In this document: positions 56,995 to 64,000 of the stretch, in pieces
How the letters are laid out: every line of letters begins with the position of its first letter
Numbering within the stretch: the first letter of the stretch is position 1
From: Flavobacteriales bacterium
GTDB taxonomy: Bacteria > Bacteroidota > Bacteroidia > NS11-12g > UBA9320
NCBI GenBank assembly: GCA_020635355.1
Contig: JACJZW010000002.1
Location: 310,001 to 374,000 of the forward strand
Length of the DNA stretch: 64,000 nucleotides
Direction of reading: 5' to 3'
The notes under the pieces: generated by a model
Told to the model about the DNA's origin: nothing
Databases searched by the model: none
Seen by the model: the letters and a program-made list of their open reading frames with translations, nothing else
Made by a program: the position numbers and the translations under genes

Positions 56995-58199
56995 ACTTCC
57001 TTTATTGTGAAGTTCAAATTAAGTAGTTGATCCCAGAATTTTGGGAAAGATTTTTTAACGACATCGGGATGTTGGATGCGGATTGGGTTGATACAGGACA
57101 AACAAGCGAGTGACATGGCCATGCGATGATCGTCATGAACATCTAACGGCTGAAGTGAATCTTCCTCGAACTGATGTATGGCATCATCCAGTACGCGTCC
57201 TCGATCACTCTCTTTCACCTTTAAGTGATCAATGCCAATGGCTCTGAGGTTCACACCTAAACCATAACACAATACCTTAAGGGTTGGATATTGGTCAATC
57301 ATATTGGTGAAATCCACCTGGATGTTCGATGCTGTGTTAGATCGATCCGTTGAGGTGATTTTTATGTCGTTATGGATTTGTTCCAGATGCACGAATGGGA
57401 AATGTTTTTGAATCACATCAACCAGGGCGCGATCCGGGTGGTGGGAATCCAAACGCAAATTTTCAATGATGAATGCGGAGCCTTCTTGAAGAGCAGCCAA
57501 AGCAATAAAATAGCCGGCACCACTCCAATCGGCTTCCGGATGCGGTAATTTCAGTGATTGGCGAGCGGGGTCGTAAGGTTGTACGTCAATCAATTTATCC
57601 GTTCGTGTTAAGATAAAACCAGCTTGCTTCATGATGGAGATGGTTAAATCCAGATAGGAGAGGCTCACAGGTGTGCCTTTAAGCTGAATCGTAATTGGTT
57701 TTTGTGCCAGAGGAGCCAACATGACCAATGCAGAGGCGGATTGACTGGTGGTTGAACAATCGATCTCCCAGAGATCGCGACTCTGTGTGATGTAGTCATT
57801 TCCAATAATTTGCAATGATCCATCCACACTTCTGGTAATGGACGCCCCCAAGGCATTGAGCGATTCAATCAATTCGTTTATTGGCCGACTTAGCAATCGA
57901 TGAGTGCCAGTTAACACATGTTCTCCGGGGGTGATGGAGAGAATAGCTGTGAGAAAACGAAATACCGTTCCGGCATCCTGCACATTATATAAGGTGTGAT
58001 TTTCCGCCAATTGATGAAGGCTGACATACATAATGTCACAATCATTCGGCAGATCCTGCTGTTCAGTAGGAGTTATATCTATCGGTAGTTGATACAATTG
58101 CCGTAGCATGAGTATTCGGTTGAGGTGACTTTTTGAAACGGGCAAGGCCACTCGTCCGGATAATCCATCGTGCGGAGCACTAATCTCTAAGATGGTCAT
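56991..58199 (-). CDS. aroA: 3-phosphoshikimate 1-carboxyvinyltransferase (EPSP synthase)
   Basis: A 402-residue enzyme that joins PEP to shikimate 3-phosphate. The N-terminal SKSHLNRILMLRQL corresponds to the K-S-x-x-x-R substrate site. AGTVFRFLTAIL holds the GTxxRF phosphate loop. The C-terminal part has KVKESDRGRVLDDA (typical KESDR) and DVHDDHRMAMSLA (catalytic DDHR). The protein is slightly shorter than the E. coli enzyme (427). Middle gene of aroB-aroA-aroC, with 4-base overlaps on both sides. Confidence 0.95.
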   Translation of the reverse strand: MTILEISAPHDGLSGRVALPVSKSHLNRILMLRQLYQLPIDITPTEQQDLPNDCDIMYVSLHQLAENHTLYNVQDAGTVFRFLTAILSITPGEHVLTGTHRLLSRPINELIESLNALGASITRSVDGSLQIIGNDYITQSRDLWEIDCSTTSQSASALVMLAPLAQKPITIQLKGTPVSLSYLDLTISIMKQAGFILTRTDKLIDVQPYDPARQSLKLPHPEADWSGAGYFIALAALQEGSAFIIENLRLDSHHPDRALVDVIQKHFPFVHLEQIHNDIKITSTDRSNTASNIQVDFTNMIDQYPTLKVLCYGLGVNLRAIGIDHLKVKESDRGRVLDDAIHQFEEDSLQPLDVHDDHRMAMSLACLSCINPIRIQHPDVVKKSFPKFWDQLLNLNFTIKEV

Positions 58200-59224
58200 G
58201 TCGTGTGATTGAGGTAGGCATATAAAGCTGAGTACACCTCATCGTCAGAAACCGGTACGTCCAAAACAACTTCACCGGGTGACGACAAGAGCACCATTAA
58301 ACGAGTGTCCTGGTCATTCTTTTTATCTTTAAGGCTGAGCTCAACAATTTGATTCAATACTTTTTCCTCCAGGGACAGAACAGGAAAGACATCCTTTAAG
58401 TACGTTTTTACCGATTGGGCTAATTGAGTGTCAAACGATGTACGTCGTTCAGACAGGTGAATTGCACACCACAAGCCTACAGCTATGGCTTCTCCATGAA
58501 GCAGCGGACTTGAGGTCGACATCATTATGGATTCTATGGCATGCCCGATGGTGTGACCCAGGTTGAGTTGTTTTCTCAGACCACTTTCACGGAAGTCGGC
58601 CTGCACTACTTCCCATTTAAATTGATTAGAGCGTTGAATGATGGGAAGCCACTCTGTTGGTGTTAATGCTTGTGGTATGATGTTCAGGACGGATTGAAGC
58701 TCCTGTTCACCAATCAGAAGGGCGTGTTTAATCAACTCGGCATACCCGGAGACCAGTTCTCGTTCTGGAAGGGTATCAAGGAAATCCGGACAAACAATGA
58801 ACTGATTTGGGTGAGTAAAGGTGCCCAGATAGTTCTTTAATATTTGAAAGTTGATACCCGTTTTGCCGCCTAAGGAGGCATCTACCATTCCCATTAATGT
58901 AGTGGGGATGTTGATGAATCGTATACCACGTAGGTAAATCGAAGCTGCGAATCCACCTAAGTCAGAAATTACGCCTCCACCGAGATTAATAAGTAGGGTG
59001 GATCGATCTGCATTTAATGCTGTCAGTTGGTCTATAACATATTCAAGGGTGTCAAACGACTTCGATGCTTCACCTGGAGGTACCACAATGCACGGGAATG
59101 ACACGTTCAGCTTTGGGTAGCAGGCTCGCTGGGTATTCTGATCGCAAAGGATAATAATCCGGTCCGAGGGCAGGGCATGCAGGTGTGTTTGCAGTTCAGA
59201 ACGGGATGGGTAGATAAAATCCAT
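58196..59224 (-). CDS. aroB: 3-dehydroquinate synthase
   Basis: A 342-residue NAD-dependent metalloenzyme that cyclises DAHP to 3-dehydroquinate. Signatures: INLGGGVISDLGGFAAS (NAD binding), IPTTLMGMVDASLGGKTGIN, metal ligands Glu in GYAELIKHALL and His in LNLGHTIGHAIE and LLHGEAIAVGL. First gene of the aro operon. A TAGCTTTG element (59229-59236, minus strand) ends only 4 bases before the ATG. Confidence 0.96.
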   Translation of the reverse strand: MDFIYPSRSELQTHLHALPSDRIIILCDQNTQRACYPKLNVSFPCIVVPPGEASKSFDTLEYVIDQLTALNADRSTLLINLGGGVISDLGGFAASIYLRGIRFINIPTTLMGMVDASLGGKTGINFQILKNYLGTFTHPNQFIVCPDFLDTLPERELVSGYAELIKHALLIGEQELQSVLNIIPQALTPTEWLPIIQRSNQFKWEVVQADFRESGLRKQLNLGHTIGHAIESIMMSTSSPLLHGEAIAVGLWCAIHLSERRTSFDTQLAQSVKTYLKDVFPVLSLEEKVLNQIVELSLKDKKNDQDTRLMVLLSSPGEVVLDVPVSDDEVYSALYAYLNHTT

Positions 59225-59228
59225 TGAA

Positions 59229-59236
59229 CAAAGCTA
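59229..59236 (-). promoter_or_regulatory. TAnnTTTG element just before aroB
   Basis: TAGCTTTG on the minus strand, 4 bases before the start codon. If used, the transcript would begin at or next to the ATG (leaderless). No -33 TTG at the usual distance is visible. Confidence 0.35.
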
Positions 59237-59339
59237 CATCAGTTTAGGTGACGTAATGAATTCGGTTCGGAATGCTTGAAATCTATTCACCTGATTATCA
59301 GCAACTTGAAAATATTTTAACTTTTTTTATGCGAATTGC

Positions 59340-59369
59340 TTGCTAGAAGAAAACCGTGTTTTACTTTTG
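59340..59369 (+). promoter_or_regulatory. rRNA operon promoter P1
   Basis: TTG at 59340-59342, 19-bp spacer, TACTTTTG at 59362-59369. The -7 box and the following gca match the SRP RNA promoter. Confidence 0.7.
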
Positions 59370-59541
59370 CACCCGCATTCGACCAAAGGGTATGTCCGGC
59401 GAGTCAAAATGCAACGTTCTTTAAGCAAATTTTTTTCTAAGTTTTTGTTAAGAAATTGGAATCAGATCACGTAGATTTGCAACCCCAATTCGAGTTAAGA
59501 AAACGACAAGAAATTGGTTCGAAAAAAATTTTAATTTTTTG

Positions 59542-59573
59542 TTTGGCTGTTACAAATTGAGATACTAATTTTG
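59542..59573 (+). promoter_or_regulatory. rRNA operon promoter P2
   Basis: TTTG at 59542-59545, exactly 20 bp, then TAATTTTG at 59566-59573. A full match to the Bacteroidota consensus, about 140 bp before the 16S gene. Confidence 0.8.
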
Positions 59574-59711
59574 CAGCCCTCAAAACAAGAGAAGTATTCG
59601 AGGCCGGGTAAGACCGGTGGATATTTAACGTTCTTTGAAGTACTGATTGAATTAGCGAGCCCTCAAATTTTAATTTGAGAAAAAGCCTGAGATTAATCAA
59701 ACACTCTTTAC

Positions 59712-61234
<1,523 letters not shown>

Positions 61235-61371
61235 TAGAGATATCTAGTATATTCAGGCTGGCTCGCTAATTCATTAGTCTTCATAGATTTAGTTCTTTAC
61301 AGAATGAATCCTGAACGAGCTATCAGATGTGCATCATCTGGGCGTTCTATTACACCGCTACGGTGGTTAAT

Positions 61372-61445
61372 AGTCCCGTAGCTCAGTTGGTTAGAGCACT
61401 ACACTGATAATGTAGGGGTCAGCAGTTCAAATCTGCTCGGGACTA
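61372..61445 (+). tRNA. tRNA-Ile (GAT)
   Basis: Acceptor arms agtcccg (61372-61378) and cgggact (61438-61444) pair fully. D arm contains gctcagttggttagagc, anticodon GAT sits in actGATaat, and the T arm has gttcaaatc. CCA is not encoded. Standard member of the 16S-23S spacer. Confidence 0.96.
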
Positions 61446-61454
61446 CACTCGTTT

Positions 61455-61528
61455 GGGGAATTAGCTCAGTTGGCTAGAGCACCTGCCTTGCACGCAGGGG
61501 GTCATCGGTTCGAATCCGATATTCTCCA
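61455..61528 (+). tRNA. tRNA-Ala (TGC)
   Basis: Acceptor ggggaat (61455-61461) pairs with attctcc (61521-61527) with one G-T wobble. Anticodon TGC in cttTGCacg style context (cttgcacg), T loop gttcgaatc. CCA is not encoded. Follows tRNA-Ile by 9 bp. Confidence 0.96.
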
Positions 61529-61759
61529 CTTCGTTCTTCGACGCAATAGCAAAGAAGAACAAACCAGGACACCAAAACCATCCGAAAAGGGTTTTCCTCA
61601 ACCGAACGTGGTTGTTGTACTGAAAAACATTTGATCGCCTTGCTTCCACTTGACGATCGCCGGTCGAAAGGCGTGGTGTGACACGTCCCTGTACCGGATC
61701 CTAACCTTGTGGTGGGATACTATGTTCTTTGACATGTTGAAAGTAGACAAATTATAATT
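61529..61759 (+). other. 16S-23S spacer, part after the tRNAs
   Basis: About 230 bp without a gene. It includes ttctttgacatgttgaaa (61723-61740), a boxA-like/leader element common in rrn spacers of this phylum, just before the 23S gene. The first part of the spacer (61235-61371) likewise contains agttctttac. Confidence 0.6.

Positions 61760-64000
<2,241 letters not shown>

Larger units (their letters stand above)
59225..59711. other. rRNA operon control region
   Basis: A 487-bp stretch between divergent aroB and the 16S gene. It contains two tandem Bacteroidota promoters (annotated separately), a weaker TAGATTTG at 59472-59479 without a well-spaced TTG, an rrn leader with a boxA-like gttctttga (59631-59639), and a hairpin tcaaattttaatttga (59664-59679). 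Nothing codes for protein. Confidence 0.7.

Noticed and set aside
61461..61649. Minus-strand protein-coding frame with GFEPMTPCVQGRCSSQLS
   Set aside because: This is the well-known false protein read antisense to tRNA-Ala in rRNA spacers.

Overview
The window comes from a Bacteroidota genome, probably Flavobacteriales-like. The evidence is: secreted proteins with type IX secretion (T9SS) C-terminal sorting domains; promoters of the Bacteroidota type (TTG, 19-21 bp, TAnnTTTG); a short F1 epsilon subunit; an arginine decarboxylase/deoxyhypusine-synthase-like pair; and a 16S gene with Bacteroidota-typical stretches. The genus cannot be told from the window alone.

Layout. 1-10 kb: two copies of a dispersed intergenic repeat, then a family of small lipoproteins with two C-terminal membrane helices (three intact, one decayed), with a giant T9SS type-B surface protein on the other strand among them and an acyl-CoA carboxylase beta subunit convergent to the last. 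10-22.5 kb: two giant T9SS type-A surface proteins flank the SRP RNA, a small transaldolase and a dolichol-phosphate-mannose-synthase-like glycosyltransferase. 22.5-24.6 kb: an IS110-family insertion sequence sits inside a third copy of the dispersed repeat; its 213-bp leader looks like a bridge-RNA gene. 24.6-35.6 kb: atpDC, a sigma-54 response regulator with an HPt protein, a five-gene operon (M23 peptidase, MerR regulator, outer-membrane protein, helix-hairpin-helix protein, pdxJ), and alaS. 35.6-45 kb: a 90-bp triplicated hairpin repeat, an ArsR/AHSA1 pair, an M24 aminopeptidase, a TPR protein, speA with a deoxyhypusine-synthase homologue, then a SirB1-like gene and topA, both broken by a dense cluster of single-base losses that looks like a sequencing artefact. 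45-59 kb: two tandem M43 metallopeptidases with T9SS signals, a dicarboxylate/glutamate symporter, a T9SS protein, and an overlapping operon aroB-aroA-aroC-sensor kinase-LytTR regulator. 59-64 kb: an rRNA operon (tandem promoters, 16S, tRNA-Ile, tRNA-Ala, 23S cut off by the window end).

The most interesting system is the IS110 element. Its boundaries can be read by comparing the interrupted repeat with the two intact copies. Its leader contains two segments that match the target flanks and one 8-nt segment that matches its own right end, in the order expected of a bridge RNA. Other points worth a look are the fourfold 21-bp repeat that multiplies the start codon of a T9SS protein, the 90-bp repeat with compensatory stem changes, and the coupling of a LytS/LytTR pair to the shikimate genes.
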